Counted from the first letter of the stretch, positions 33,086 to 42,700 are shown. The stretch is DNA of 64,000 nt from Streptomyces asiaticus (GCF_018138715.1 NZ_JAGSHX010000001.1:124001-188000); one strand, 5' to 3'. Translations and numbers: made by a program. Notes: generated by a model not told the origin, from the sequence alone.

Positions 33086-34218
33086 CGGGCCCGCTGCGCC
33101 CCGCCTTCCACGAGGGGCAGGTGCTGGCCGCCGCGGATCTGTCGGCCACGGTGGAGTACGCGCGCGGCGGGGCCGCCCGGCACGCCCGGCATCTGCACGA
33201 GTGGGGCATCGTCGAAGGGCTCGGCCTCGTCACCCAGCCCCGTACCGACCCGCTGACGGGCGTCCGCCACGTCGAGGTGAGCGTCTCGGCGGGGATCGCC
33301 GTCGACGGTACGGGCCGCGAGGTGGTCGTCACCGAGCCGGTCGTGCTGCGCGAGAGCGACTTCGAGGAGGTCAACGGCGCGGACCAGGCGACGGACGAGC
33401 CCTACCCGGTCTTCCTCACCGCGGCCGACCGGGAACCGGCTGAGCCCGCCGGTCCCGTCTCCTGCTCCGGGAGCGCCACGAAGACCCGGGTGGAGGAGTC
33501 GTACCAGATCCTCTTCGGGCGGCTCGGCGACGAGCGGTTGGCCGCCGAGCAGCAGCCGCCCGCGATCGGCGACCCACCGGCCGATCCGCCCGTCCGCTGG
33601 CTGGTCCTGCTGGGCTATGTCCACTGGGCGGACGGCCACTTCAGCGGCGTCGAGACGGTGGCGCGCGGCGTCGCGGCGCGGTTCGCCGGAGTGCGCGCGG
33701 ACACCGTCTCGGCCCGGTCGGGCGCGCTGACCCTGCGGACGGGCACGGAGATCCAGGAGGGCGGGCCGGCGCTGGTTCTGACCGGCGGCGAGACGCCCAA
33801 CCTGGTCTTCGGCCTGTACCAGGGCGGTGGCGCGGTCGCTCCGCTGATGACCGTGGCGGCCAACGGCAACCTCACGATCGAGGGCAGCTTCGGCGGCCGG
33901 ATGTCGGCCGGCAGCACGCTGGTGGCCTCCGGCACCGCCACCGACGGGATGCTGCTGCCGCTGCCGTCCGGCGTCACCCCGGAACAGGTCGCCGACGGCC
34001 GGGTCGTGATCCACGTCCAGCTGACCCCGCGCATCCCGCCCCTGGCGGATTCGGCGCTGTTCAGTCCGGTGGAGGCCACGGTGGACGCCGACCGCCGGGT
34101 CCGCTGCCGGGTGCGCGTGTACAACCCCTCGGTGAACTGGAAGCAGCCGGTCGAACAGCCCGGGGCGGTCGACTTCCTCGTCCTGGCGACGGTCGCGGCA
34201 ACGAACGGCGGTGGCTGA
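33082..34218 (+). CDS. CIS protein with FHEGQVL module (paralogue 3)
   Basis: This 378-aa protein starts at a GTG overlapping the previous stop (GTGA at 33082-33085). The shared module is at the very N-terminus: LRPAFHEGQVLAAADLSATV, ARHARHLHEWGIVEGLGLV, and VSAGIAVDGTGREVVVTEPV. Unlike the two upstream paralogues it is poor in cysteine. The C-terminal half is beta-rich (LTLRTGTEIQEGGPALVLTGG, TPNLVFGLYQGGG, LTIEGSFGGRMSAG), reminiscent of repetitive tail-fibre shafts, and ends in a globular part with PSVNWKQPVEQPGAVDFLVL. It may be a short fibre or baseplate decoration; the family name is not known to me. Confidence 0.7.
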   Translation: MTGPLRPAFHEGQVLAAADLSATVEYARGGAARHARHLHEWGIVEGLGLVTQPRTDPLTGVRHVEVSVSAGIAVDGTGREVVVTEPVVLRESDFEEVNGADQATDEPYPVFLTAADREPAEPAGPVSCSGSATKTRVEESYQILFGRLGDERLAAEQQPPAIGDPPADPPVRWLVLLGYVHWADGHFSGVETVARGVAARFAGVRADTVSARSGALTLRTGTEIQEGGPALVLTGGETPNLVFGLYQGGGAVAPLMTVAANGNLTIEGSFGGRMSAGSTLVASGTATDGMLLPLPSGVTPEQVADGRVVIHVQLTPRIPPLADSALFSPVEATVDADRRVRCRVRVYNPSVNWKQPVEQPGAVDFLVLATVAATNGGG

Positions 34219-34220
34219 CG

Positions 34221-34751
34221 ATGGCTCTTTCCGTGGTGTACGCCCACGACACCGGCCATGTCGTGGGCGCGCTCGCCCTGACCGGCGCCGATGCCCCGGC
34301 CGATGTGGCGTCGCTCGTCGGACGGGCGCTGCCGCTGCGCGTCTCCCTGGGCGAGGGCCGCGTCGCGACCCTTCCGCTGAACGCCAGGGACCTCGACGTG
34401 GCGGCCGTCGACGACGAACCGGGCGCCCTCGCCCAGCCGTTGGCCCACGGGGTCGAGCTGACCCCCGAGGGCAAACCCAAACCGGGGCTGGTGCGCCTCG
34501 CGTCGTGGACCGACGGCATCGCGCTGGCCACGGACGGGGTCACGGTCACCGTGAAGGTCGCCTCGGCCCGCGCCACCCCCGTGGTCGCCCTGGTCTCCGA
34601 CGAGCAGGACACCCATGTGCTCACCGGGGAGATCCCCGCCCAGCAGACCCAGGTGAAACTGCCGGTGACGCTCGTGGCGGGCAGTGCGCACGGAGTGCTG
34701 GTGCTCGCGGTCGGCTGGGCGGGCCGCCTGGAGAGGCTGGGGGTGACGTGA
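34221..34751 (+). CDS. Beta-rich CIS accessory protein, unknown family
   Basis: This 176-aa protein begins MALSVVYAHDTGHVVGALAL and continues with alternating strands (LPLRVSLGEGRVATLPLNARD, GIALATDGVTVTVKVASA, QVKLPVTLVAGSAHGVLVLAVGW). There are no cysteines or catalytic motifs. Charged residues are few and it may be a small beta sandwich. It starts 2 bp after the third FHxGQxL gene and its stop overlaps the GTG of the next gene, so it belongs to the operon. I do not recognise it. A small structural subunit associated with the three preceding proteins is the simplest guess. Confidence 0.65.
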   Translation: MALSVVYAHDTGHVVGALALTGADAPADVASLVGRALPLRVSLGEGRVATLPLNARDLDVAAVDDEPGALAQPLAHGVELTPEGKPKPGLVRLASWTDGIALATDGVTVTVKVASARATPVVALVSDEQDTHVLTGEIPAQQTQVKLPVTLVAGSAHGVLVLAVGWAGRLERLGVT

Positions 34752-36643
34752 ACGCGCCCACCGCGCCGCCCGCCGAGGGGCCCGGCGGGTCCGGCGGAAT
34801 CGGCCGGACCGGCGATGGCGGTGAGCCCGGCGAGATCACGGTGCGCCGGTGCACCGTTACGGTGGTCCGGCGCGGTGGGTGGAGCTGGGGACCCGAGCCA
34901 CGCGGGCTGATCCGCCATGTGGTGGAGGCCCTGCCGGAGTTGCTGGCGGACCACTTCGCCGAGCGGCTGGCGGCCGACGGTCCTGATGTGGAGATCACCG
35001 AGCCGCTGACCGTCACCGTCCGGCCGGGCCGCTCCGGCCGTTCGACGGCGGGCGGCCCGCCGGTCGAGGTCCACTTCGCGCCGGTGCCGGTCGTGGCACA
35101 CCCCGTCGGCGAACCCGGCAGCGACGCCGAGTCGTTCGCGCGGTCCTTCGAGGAGTCGTTCGCGGCGGCCCCCGAGCCGTGGACCGCCCCGGGCGCCGCC
35201 GCTCTCTTCACCGAACTCGCCGAGCGCGGCGAACTGGACGCGCTGCTCGCGCTGTTGCCGGACGCGTCGGTGCGGGCGTACTTCCTCGCCCTGCTCGGCG
35301 TGGACGACACGGCCGCCGCACGGCTGCTCGCCGAACTCGTCGGGCGCGCCCTCGCGGCCGACCCTCCGCCCGCGCACGCGCCGCCCGGCGAGGCCGCCCG
35401 CCCCGGGCCCGCCGTGCCGCTGCCCGAGCCCCTGCGTGCCGTGGTCGCGAACGCCGACGCGACGGAGCTGCCCCGGCTGCTCACCGACTTCCTGACATCG
35501 GCCGACCGCGAGGAGGCGGTACGCCTGGTCCGGTCCCTGGCCGGGCCGTACGACCCGGGGCCCAAGGAGCCGCCGGGCGCGGCAGCGGGCGCCACCGCGC
35601 CGGGTACCGCGTCAGGAACGAGCACGAGTGCCGGAGCGCGGACCAGTGGCGAGGTGCGGCTGTGGTCCGCCCTGCCCTTCCTGCTCGCCGGGCCACTGGC
35701 ACGCATCGGGTACCTCGACGCGATCGGGCCCGCCCTGGCCGGTGTCGAACTCGCCGAGGAGGCACCACTGTTCGCCGCCGCCCTGGCGTACAAGGTGCTC
35801 GGCGAGACCACGCGGGGCTGGCGCCGCGCCGAGCGCGACGTCGAGGCCGCGGCCGCCTTCGCGGGCCTCCCGCCACCCGTCGCCGAGGAGCGGCTGACCG
35901 ACTTCGCCCGCCGGGCGGGCCCCGCGCTCCCGGTCCTCGACGGCGTCCTGGCGCTGTCGGTGTGCCGGGGCCACGACCCCGCCGACCCGCTGCTGCTCAT
36001 CGGGGCCGACGACGGACTGCTCCTCCTCGATGCCCACGGCATGTTCCCGATCGCCTGGACCTCGGAGGCCGCCGGACTGCTGCCGCACTGGGAGACCTGC
36101 GGGCGGCCGCCCGTGCTGCTCTGCGACGGGCCGCTGCCGCCCGGCGCCCTGCGCGACCTGGCCTCGGCGGGCGTGCCGTTCCTCACCTCCGTACGGCCGC
36201 TGCGCGGCGACCCGGTGGCGCGGCTGCCCTGGCGCACCCCGCTGTGGTCCGCCGAGGGCGCGGCACCGGACCTGCGCCTCGCCGCCGAACTGCCCGCCCA
36301 CGCCGAGCGGTGCGCGGACCTGGCCACCGCCCTGGTCACCGGGCGCCGGGCGGTGCCGCTCGCCCGGGACGGCGGTCTGGAGCGCACCGTCACCCTGGCC
36401 GCCGCGCTCGGCCTGGCCACGATCGCCTGGACGCTCTGGCGCGACCGCGAGACGCCGGATCCGGTGGTGTCCCTGCGCCGCTTCGCCGACCTGGAGGCCA
36501 CCGTGCGGTTCGAGGCCACGGCCGTCCGGGTGCGCGTCCCGATGGGACGGCGCCACATGGACCTCCACAACGGCGGACTGCTCGCCGACGTGCCCGATGT
36601 GGCCTGGCTGGGCGGCCGGACCCTGACCTTCTCGGCCGGGTGA
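34748..36643 (+). CDS. Probable CIS tape-measure protein (CIS_TMP/Afp14-like)
   Basis: This 631-aa protein starts at a GTG overlapping the previous stop. The N-terminus fits the CIS tape-measure pattern: a strand (RRCTVTVVRRGGW), a helix of hydrophobic heptads (GLIRHVVEALPELLADHFAERL) and a strand VEITEPLTVTVRPG. The C-terminus again resembles that family: RVRVPMGRRHMDLHNGGLL, then DVPDVAWLGGRTLTFSAG, as in the 'DPGWlPwLGR.v.f' ends. The middle holds helices separated by a long Pro/Ala/Thr linker around residues 275-305. The gene sits just before the ATPase gene, where Afp14 lies in other clusters. The call is by pattern, so moderate. Confidence 0.55.
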   Translation: MNAPTAPPAEGPGGSGGIGRTGDGGEPGEITVRRCTVTVVRRGGWSWGPEPRGLIRHVVEALPELLADHFAERLAADGPDVEITEPLTVTVRPGRSGRSTAGGPPVEVHFAPVPVVAHPVGEPGSDAESFARSFEESFAAAPEPWTAPGAAALFTELAERGELDALLALLPDASVRAYFLALLGVDDTAAARLLAELVGRALAADPPPAHAPPGEAARPGPAVPLPEPLRAVVANADATELPRLLTDFLTSADREEAVRLVRSLAGPYDPGPKEPPGAAAGATAPGTASGTSTSAGARTSGEVRLWSALPFLLAGPLARIGYLDAIGPALAGVELAEEAPLFAAALAYKVLGETTRGWRRAERDVEAAAAFAGLPPPVAEERLTDFARRAGPALPVLDGVLALSVCRGHDPADPLLLIGADDGLLLLDAHGMFPIAWTSEAAGLLPHWETCGRPPVLLCDGPLPPGALRDLASAGVPFLTSVRPLRGDPVARLPWRTPLWSAEGAAPDLRLAAELPAHAERCADLATALVTGRRAVPLARDGGLERTVTLAAALGLATIAWTLWRDRETPDPVVSLRRFADLEATVRFEATAVRVRVPMGRRHMDLHNGGLLADVPDVAWLGGRTLTFSAG

Positions 36644-36648
36644 GACCC

Positions 36649-38751
36649 ATGGGCGTCACCGCGGTGGAGCACCTGCGGATCCGGCTGGCCGGGCTGCACG
36701 GGGCGCTCAGGGCCGCCGTCGAGCGGCAGGCCCGGCTCGCCGCCCGGCTCACCAGGCCCGATCTGACCCCGTACTGCGTGACCGACGAACAGGTCGACGT
36801 ACTGCTCGGCGAGGTGCACACCTTCACCGACACCATGGCCGAGCCCTACCCGCCCCCGCCGCCGGAACCGGAAGCCGAACGCGACCTGAGGCGGCGCGCG
36901 TCCGCCGAGGGCCGGGCCCTGCCGCTGGACGCGCTCGCCACCCGCTTCGGCCTGACCCGCGCGGAGCAGGACGCCCTGCTGCTGGCCGCCGCGCCCGAGC
37001 TGGACCGCGGCTACGAGCGGATCTACGCCTACATCGTGGACAACCTCAACCGGCGGCTGCCCAGCGTGGAACTGCTGATGGCCGTGGGCGCGGACTGCGC
37101 GGCGGCGCGCCTCGCGCTGCGCCGCTCCCTCGGCCCGGCCGGACCGCTGCGCCGCTACGGACTGCTGCGCGCACACGGCGCGGCCGCGGTCGAACTCGCC
37201 CAGGAACTCCTCCCCGCACCCGGGGTGCTGGACTTCCTGCTGGGCTGGGGCGGCGATGTCGGACTGCTCGGCCACGACCCCGGTGAGGTCGCCCCGCCGG
37301 AGCCGCGGGTGCTGTCCCCGTACCTCTCCTCCGAGCGGCTCACCCGGCTGGGCCGGGCGCTGGGCTCCGGCGACATCGACCTGGCCGGGCTGTGGGGCTG
37401 CCCGCCCGACGGCCAGCTCGACGCCGTACAGGCGCTGGCCCGGGCCGCCGGGGCACCGCTGCGCACCCTGACCGACGACCCCGAGGACGATCTGCGGACG
37501 GCCGCCGTGCTGGGCGCGGTGCTCTGGATCCCCACCGACGAGCTGCACGGCGAGCAGCGGCGGGCCACCGCCGACCCGGTGTCCGCCGCGCTGCTCCGCT
37601 CGCGCGTACCGGTGTGCCTGACCGGCCTCAAGCCCTGGCGCCCGGCGGGCCTGCTCGCCGCCCGCGCCTACGCCGAACTCACCGTGCCCGTACCCGGGTT
37701 CACCGATCGCCGGGCGATGTGGTCGGCCGCCCTGCCGGAGCTGACCGGAACTCTCCTCGAAGACCTCGCCGTCCGCTACCGGATGAGCGGCGGCGAACTG
37801 CGCGCCGTCGCCTCGGTCGCGGACGCCGGGGCGCGCCTGGCCGGAAACGGACGCCCGGAGCCGGTCGCCGCCCACGTCGAGCCCGCGATCGCCACCGTCA
37901 CCCGCGGCCGCGGCGGCAGCGCCGTCCACTCGATCACGCCCCGCCGCACCGTGGACGACCTGGTCCTGCCCGATGTCCAGTTCCGCCAGATCCTGGAGAT
38001 CGCCTCGGCCTTCCGCGCCTGGCCCCGGATCGCCGAGGGCTGGGGCTTCGCCCGCCGCTCCGGGCACGGCGGGGTCAAGGCGCTCTTCACCGGTGAGCCC
38101 GGAACCGGCAAGACCATGTCCGCCGAGATCGTCACCGGCATGCTCGGCCTGGAACTGCTCAAGGTGGACCTCGCCCAGGTCGTCTCCAAATGGGTGGGGG
38201 AGACGGAGAAGAACATGGAGACCGCGTTCCGGCAGGCCGAGGAGAGCCACGCGGTGCTGCTCTTCGACGAGGCCGACGCGCTGTTCGGCAAGCGCGGTGA
38301 GGTGAAGCACGGCACCGACCGCTACGCCAACCTGGAAGTCGGCTATCTGCTCCAGCGTCTGGAGGCCAGCGACGGCCTGGTCATCCTGACCAGCAATCTG
38401 AAGGACAACATCGACCCGGCCTTCACCCGGCGCTTCCACTTCGTCGTCCACTTCCCCCGCCCGGCCGCCGCCGAGCGCCGTCGGCTGTGGCGCCTCGCCT
38501 TCCCCCAGGAGGCCCCCCTCGCCCCCGACGTGGACCTGGACGCCCTGGCCCGCCTGGACATGACCGGCGCCGCCATCACCGCGGCGGCCCGCACGGCCGC
38601 ACTGGCGGCGGCGGACGGGGGCGGCGATACGATTGCCATGCGCCATGTCGTCCGTGGTGTGGTACGCCAGTTCCAACGCGAGGCCCGCCTGCTCCGCCCG
38701 ACCGAACTGGGCCCGCACGCCCATCTGCTCGACGACGCATCCCAGGGGTGA
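36649..38751 (+). CDS. AAA+ ATPase of the injection system (Afp15/Cis15-like)
   Basis: This 700-aa ATPase of the eCIS-associated AAA+ group is thought to help assembly or loading. The N-terminal 440 residues are a long helical region with a degenerate ATPase-like segment. The catalytic AAA domain has Walker A GEPGTGKT near residue 482, pore-like KVDLAQVVSKWVGETEKNM, Walker B LLFDEADALFGKRGEVK near 537, a sensor 1 region VILTSNLKDNIDPAFTRRFHF with the arginine finger region, and a C-terminal helical lid. The ATG at 36649 follows the previous stop by 5 bp. The gene lies near the end of the operon, before the 103-aa motif protein. Confidence 0.93.
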   Translation: MGVTAVEHLRIRLAGLHGALRAAVERQARLAARLTRPDLTPYCVTDEQVDVLLGEVHTFTDTMAEPYPPPPPEPEAERDLRRRASAEGRALPLDALATRFGLTRAEQDALLLAAAPELDRGYERIYAYIVDNLNRRLPSVELLMAVGADCAAARLALRRSLGPAGPLRRYGLLRAHGAAAVELAQELLPAPGVLDFLLGWGGDVGLLGHDPGEVAPPEPRVLSPYLSSERLTRLGRALGSGDIDLAGLWGCPPDGQLDAVQALARAAGAPLRTLTDDPEDDLRTAAVLGAVLWIPTDELHGEQRRATADPVSAALLRSRVPVCLTGLKPWRPAGLLAARAYAELTVPVPGFTDRRAMWSAALPELTGTLLEDLAVRYRMSGGELRAVASVADAGARLAGNGRPEPVAAHVEPAIATVTRGRGGSAVHSITPRRTVDDLVLPDVQFRQILEIASAFRAWPRIAEGWGFARRSGHGGVKALFTGEPGTGKTMSAEIVTGMLGLELLKVDLAQVVSKWVGETEKNMETAFRQAEESHAVLLFDEADALFGKRGEVKHGTDRYANLEVGYLLQRLEASDGLVILTSNLKDNIDPAFTRRFHFVVHFPRPAAAERRRLWRLAFPQEAPLAPDVDLDALARLDMTGAAITAAARTAALAAADGGGDTIAMRHVVRGVVRQFQREARLLRPTELGPHAHLLDDASQG

Positions 38752-38756
38752 AGCCG

Positions 38757-39068
38757 ATGCTGCCCACCGAACCCCCGCTCTCCCTCCACCGCCTGCTGGC
38801 GCCGGTCCCGCCGGTCCGCCCGCAGGAGGTCGCGACGGCGGTCCGGCAGGGGGCGGCCCCGAGCCCGGCCCCGACTCCCGCTCCGGCGCCCGTGAGCAAT
38901 GCGACGGTGGCCCGTGCGGCGCACCCTCCGGCCACGGTGGGGTCCTCGCTGCTGGCCGGTCAGGACCAGTCGGGGAACGCGGCCGTGGCCCATGCCGCGC
39001 TGCGGGCGGTGCCGGGCGCGGTGCCGCTCATGGCACCCGCGCCGCAGACCACGACCCCGAGCCCGTGA
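38757..39068 (+). CDS. 103-aa protein with cargo-like bipartite motif
   Basis: This is the last gene of the CIS operon. The ATG at 38757 has AGGGG 8 nt upstream; a GTG at 38748 overlapping the ATPase stop is the alternative. The protein has a short amphipathic start (PPLSLHRLLAPV), a Pro/Ala linker, then VSNATVARA (residues 46-54) and AGQDQSGNAAVAHAALRA (67-84), ending in a Pro/Thr tail. Both motifs recur in the same order near the N-terminus of the 1,566-aa protein encoded opposite. GNxAV elements of this kind precede the eCIS core domain in many putative effectors. It could be a small cargo, a docking adaptor or a signal carrier. There is no known family name. Confidence 0.7.
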   Translation: MLPTEPPLSLHRLLAPVPPVRPQEVATAVRQGAAPSPAPTPAPAPVSNATVARAAHPPATVGSSLLAGQDQSGNAAVAHAALRAVPGAVPLMAPAPQTTTPSP

Positions 39069-39075
39069 GCCCCGG

Positions 39076-39100
39076 CCGCCGGTCCCCCGGGGACCGGCGG
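39076..39100. terminator. Strong hairpin between convergent CIS and cargo operons
   Basis: An 11-bp perfect stem, CCGCCGGTCCC (39076-39086) with GGGACCGGCGG (39090-39100), closes a 3-nt loop. It lies between the stop codons of the 21-gene CIS operon and the oppositely oriented cargo unit. There is no U-tract. It probably terminates transcription from both sides. Confidence 0.75.
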
Positions 39101-39125
39101 GTCACACACGACAATCCCGGGTGCT

Positions 39126-39773
39126 TCAGCCGCCCCCATGCGCGGCGGCCCGGCGCTGGAACCCCTCGATCAGCGGGATCAGTTCGCGGATCTCGGCCAC
39201 GGTCTCCTCGTCGACCGGGTCGGTCCGCACGTTCGCGGGGTCCCATGACTCGTTCTCCAGCCAGTCGACGTACTGCGTGTGGTGCTCGCGCAGGACGGCG
39301 AGCAGGGAATCGCCGCAGCGTTCTACCTCGTTGTGCGGCTCGACGTCCCTCCAGATCCCGAATACGGTCGTCCGGCCCGCCCCGAGCTCGGCGAGGCTGT
39401 AGCAGTGCACCCGGCCGCCGTGCTCGAGGTTGACGTTGACGCCGAGGAACAGGGGGACCAGGTCCGGGTCGCGGGCGAAGACCCTGCGCGTGATGTCCGC
39501 CATCGGATCGGGCCGCTCGGGCAGGCCACCGCGCTCGGGGGGTACGGCCAGACGCCAGGGCAGCAGGGGGAAGTCCACCATGAGGTCCAGGGAGTGGGGG
39601 CCCGCGTCGGCGAGTACGAAGAACTCCTCGGGGAAGCCGACGCCGTAGCACTCCCGTACCACCTCGCGGGGCCCGAGCCCCTGCGCGTAGAGCGCTCTGG
39701 CCAGGCCGGCCAGCGACGCGTAGTCGTCGCGTGACGGCTCGGCGCGCATACGCCGCGGCGCGTCCTCGGTCAC
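39126..39773 (-). CDS. Hypothetical partner of the cargo protein (SUKH-like?)
   Basis: This 215-aa protein starts at a GTG overlapping the stop of the cargo gene (39770-39773), with GAGAGGGG upstream; an ATG at 39749 is the alternative. The sequence has GFPEEFFVLADAGP, then DFPLLPWRLAVPP, FLGVNVNLEHGGRVHCYSLAELGAG, VFGIWRDVEPHNEVERCGDSLL and an acidic helical end. The G-F-P-E-E-F opening and the general alternation resemble SMI1/KNR4 (SUKH) proteins, many of which are immunity factors, but the match is weak. Its translational coupling to a toxin-like gene fits an immunity protein, chaperone or loader. It has no signal peptide. Confidence 0.65.
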   Translation of the reverse strand: MTEDAPRRMRAEPSRDDYASLAGLARALYAQGLGPREVVRECYGVGFPEEFFVLADAGPHSLDLMVDFPLLPWRLAVPPERGGLPERPDPMADITRRVFARDPDLVPLFLGVNVNLEHGGRVHCYSLAELGAGRTTVFGIWRDVEPHNEVERCGDSLLAVLREHHTQYVDWLENESWDPANVRTDPVDEETVAEIRELIPLIEGFQRRAAAHGGG

Positions 39774-42700
39774 TCCGGCCCCTCTCCGGTCCGCTCGGCC
39801 TCCATGATGCTCCTCAGCAGCGGGGCGAGCTCGCCCCAGACATTCTTGAGCGCGTCGGCGGTCAGCGCGGTGATGATCCGGCGCGTCACCTTCCGGGCCT
39901 GCTCGACCACCTGCCCGGCCTGCGGCGTGCCCGCCTCCTCCAGGCTCTGGGCCAGGCGCTTGGCGTCCGCTCTGAGCTTCTTGGCGCGATTTCTGATCAC
40001 CACGCTGTGCACGGTCCGCCGAGGATCGTCGGCCATCAGCTTGACGACCTCTTCGACATGGACGAAGACGACGTCCTGGAGCTGGGCCTGCAGCCTCGCC
40101 CACGCCTTCTTGCTCATGCCCTGCGGCTTCGGGGTGGACAGGATGAACTCCTGGGCGAGCCGTGTGGCGCTGGCCGTGGACTGCGACTGGAGCACCAGGG
40201 CGTAGGCCCGGTGGCTGCGGCGGGCGATCTCCTCCGCGCCCAGCCTCGGATCGAGACCTTCGCCGCGCTCGGCGCCGACCACCTTGCTCGGGGTCACGGA
40301 GAGACCGCGCTTGTCGTCGCCCGGGGCCGGGCTCGTGGTCGTGCTGGCCAGGGGCGCGTAGACGATGGAGAACCCCTCGCCGAACAGCTCCATCAATTTG
40401 ATCTTGAGCTTCCGGCCCTCGGCACCGCCGATGGGGTACAGCTCTCCCTGGGCCCCGAGCAGGCCCTGGGTCCGGGGATCCTGGAAGATGCCCGGGGAGC
40501 CTTCCTTGTCCCACGCCTTGATGAGCATGTTCGGCTCGGTCGGGTAGAGCATCTGGGTGTGCCGCTTGTCGATGGCCTCCCGGATCGCCCGGTCCACCTG
40601 GTTGGAGAGCGTCGTCAGTTGGACGGTGCGGGGGTCGGCGTCCTTCTTCCAGTCGAAGTTCTCGAAGGTGTAGCCCCCGATGGTGAGCAGCGGATGCTCC
40701 CGCATCTCGCCCAGCACCTTGGTGTAGGCGGCCAGGACGCCCATCCCCTTGGTGGTCGAGACACTGGTATCGGCGTCCTGGCTGACGATGTGGACCTGCT
40801 TGTTGGCCTTGCTGAGGATGTCCACGGCCTTCTTGGTGTACGAGGAGCCGAGCACCTGCTGGCGGAAGACGCCATAGGGAAGCGCCTTCTTGTCGCGCAG
40901 GCCGGATTCGTTCTCCTCCGCGAGCTTCCGCTTGCCGTCCGTTTCGAGGCCCCGGTACTTGGCGCGCACCTCGGCCAGAGGGGCGTTGCCCTGCTCCTTC
41001 CCGCCCTGGACGCGGACCCAACGGGGCGTCCAGACGAAGCCGAAGACGGCCGCGACGAGCTTGCTCGGTGGATTGACCATGCCGATGGCCGCGCTCAACT
41101 CGCTCTTGTTCTTCTCGGGTTTGAGGCCCTCGAAGGCGTTGACGCCGATCACGACGGCGGTCCTGGCCACGGCCATGTCCTCCGACCCGCCCCCGGGAAC
41201 GTCCCACGCCGTACTCAGATACCGGGAGGCCACCGAGGGGTTGGCCTCGATCTCGGAGGGAATGGCCGCCATGTTGACGACGAAGCCGATGAACGGGTCG
41301 TCGCTCTGCCCGGCGGGCCTGACCTCGTGCAACTGCGCGACCGTCGGTCCGTACCTGTTGACCTCCATACGACCCTGCGCCCTGGCGATCTTGTACGGGA
41401 ACTCGTCCTCCGACAGGGTCTCCACCGGTGTGTCTTCGCTCGGGTTGATGGTCACCCTGATGCGGTACTTGCCCTCGGCGATCTTCTTGAGCTGGATCCG
41501 GGTGAGGCCATGTCGCCGCTTGATCGGACCGAGGCCGCGCCGCACCGTCTTGACCGTGGCCGCCTCCTCGTTGAGCAAGTGCGTCGCATCGCGCACGGCG
41601 GCGTCCAGGGCGCGCTTCTTGTCCGCCTCGGTCCGCTTGTCAGGCCGCTTGTCCGGCCGCTTCTTCTTCGGGTCGCGCCTGCGTTTGGGCCTGCGCCGGT
41701 CGGGGCGGCGCCGCTGGTCCGGACGCTTCCGCCGGCGTGGCCTGCCCGGGCGCTTCCGGTCCGGGCGGCGCTTCGGCTTCGGCTTCTTCTTCTCGAACTT
41801 CAGCTTGATCTTGGACCAGAGCTTCTTCACCAGCCCCACGATCTTGTCGATCACCCAGTCCACGGCCCGGTTCACCGGCTTGGACAGGGCCTGGACGATC
41901 TGCTTGACCTTCGCGGCGATGCCGCCCACGCCCAGGATCGCGGCCAGGACGCCCAGGAGGACCGGGATGGAGCGGGCCAGGGCGCTTTCGATGAGGCCGG
42001 GTACGCCGCCGCTGCCACCCCGCGCGATGGCGATGACCGCGTCGAGCACGGCGTTCACGAACTCGATGATCTGGCGCGCCTGAGTGACGATGAAGCGCAC
42101 GATGTCGATGATCAGTTTCACCGCCCGGACGAACGCCGACGCCGGGTTGAGCAGCGAGATCACCCACATGATCCCGGCGACGACGATCGTCGGCGTGACG
42201 TAGGCGATGACCTTGTCCAGCAGGTCCTTCTTCAGGTCGCCCACGCGCGTCTTGAGGTCGTTCCACATCCCCGCGACGCCGCGCTTGCGGACCTCCGCGA
42301 CCAGCGGTACCGCGGTTTCGGCCGCCGCGACCGCCGGTTCCATCCTGGGGACCTTGCGGACGATCCGGGAGCGAATGTTCTGCCAGGTCAGCCCGAGCAG
42401 GGAGGCGAGCATCTTCAGCACGCCCTGGGCGTCGAACTTCGACGGCAGCTCGATGCCGGCCTCGGCCGTCTTGCCCAGCAGCCAGGACATGATGCCCTGC
42501 TGCAGATGGCGTCCGATGTTCGCCAGGAACTGCCGCAGGCCGGCGCCGACGGCCGAGACCAGGTTGCGCAGGAAGCCGATCGGGTCCTTGAGGATCAGCA
42601 TGACCGCCGACGCGGCCTTGGCGAGGACCGACAGCAGAAGCCGTTTGAGCTCCAGAATGGTGTTGATGACGGACTTGACCGTGTCCACGGCCTTGGCCAC

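Noticed and set aside
34621..38724. Long minus-strand open frame through the tape-measure and ATPase genes
   Set aside because: The + strand frames encode recognisable proteins with overlapping start/stop codons; the minus frame is repetitive and lacks motifs.
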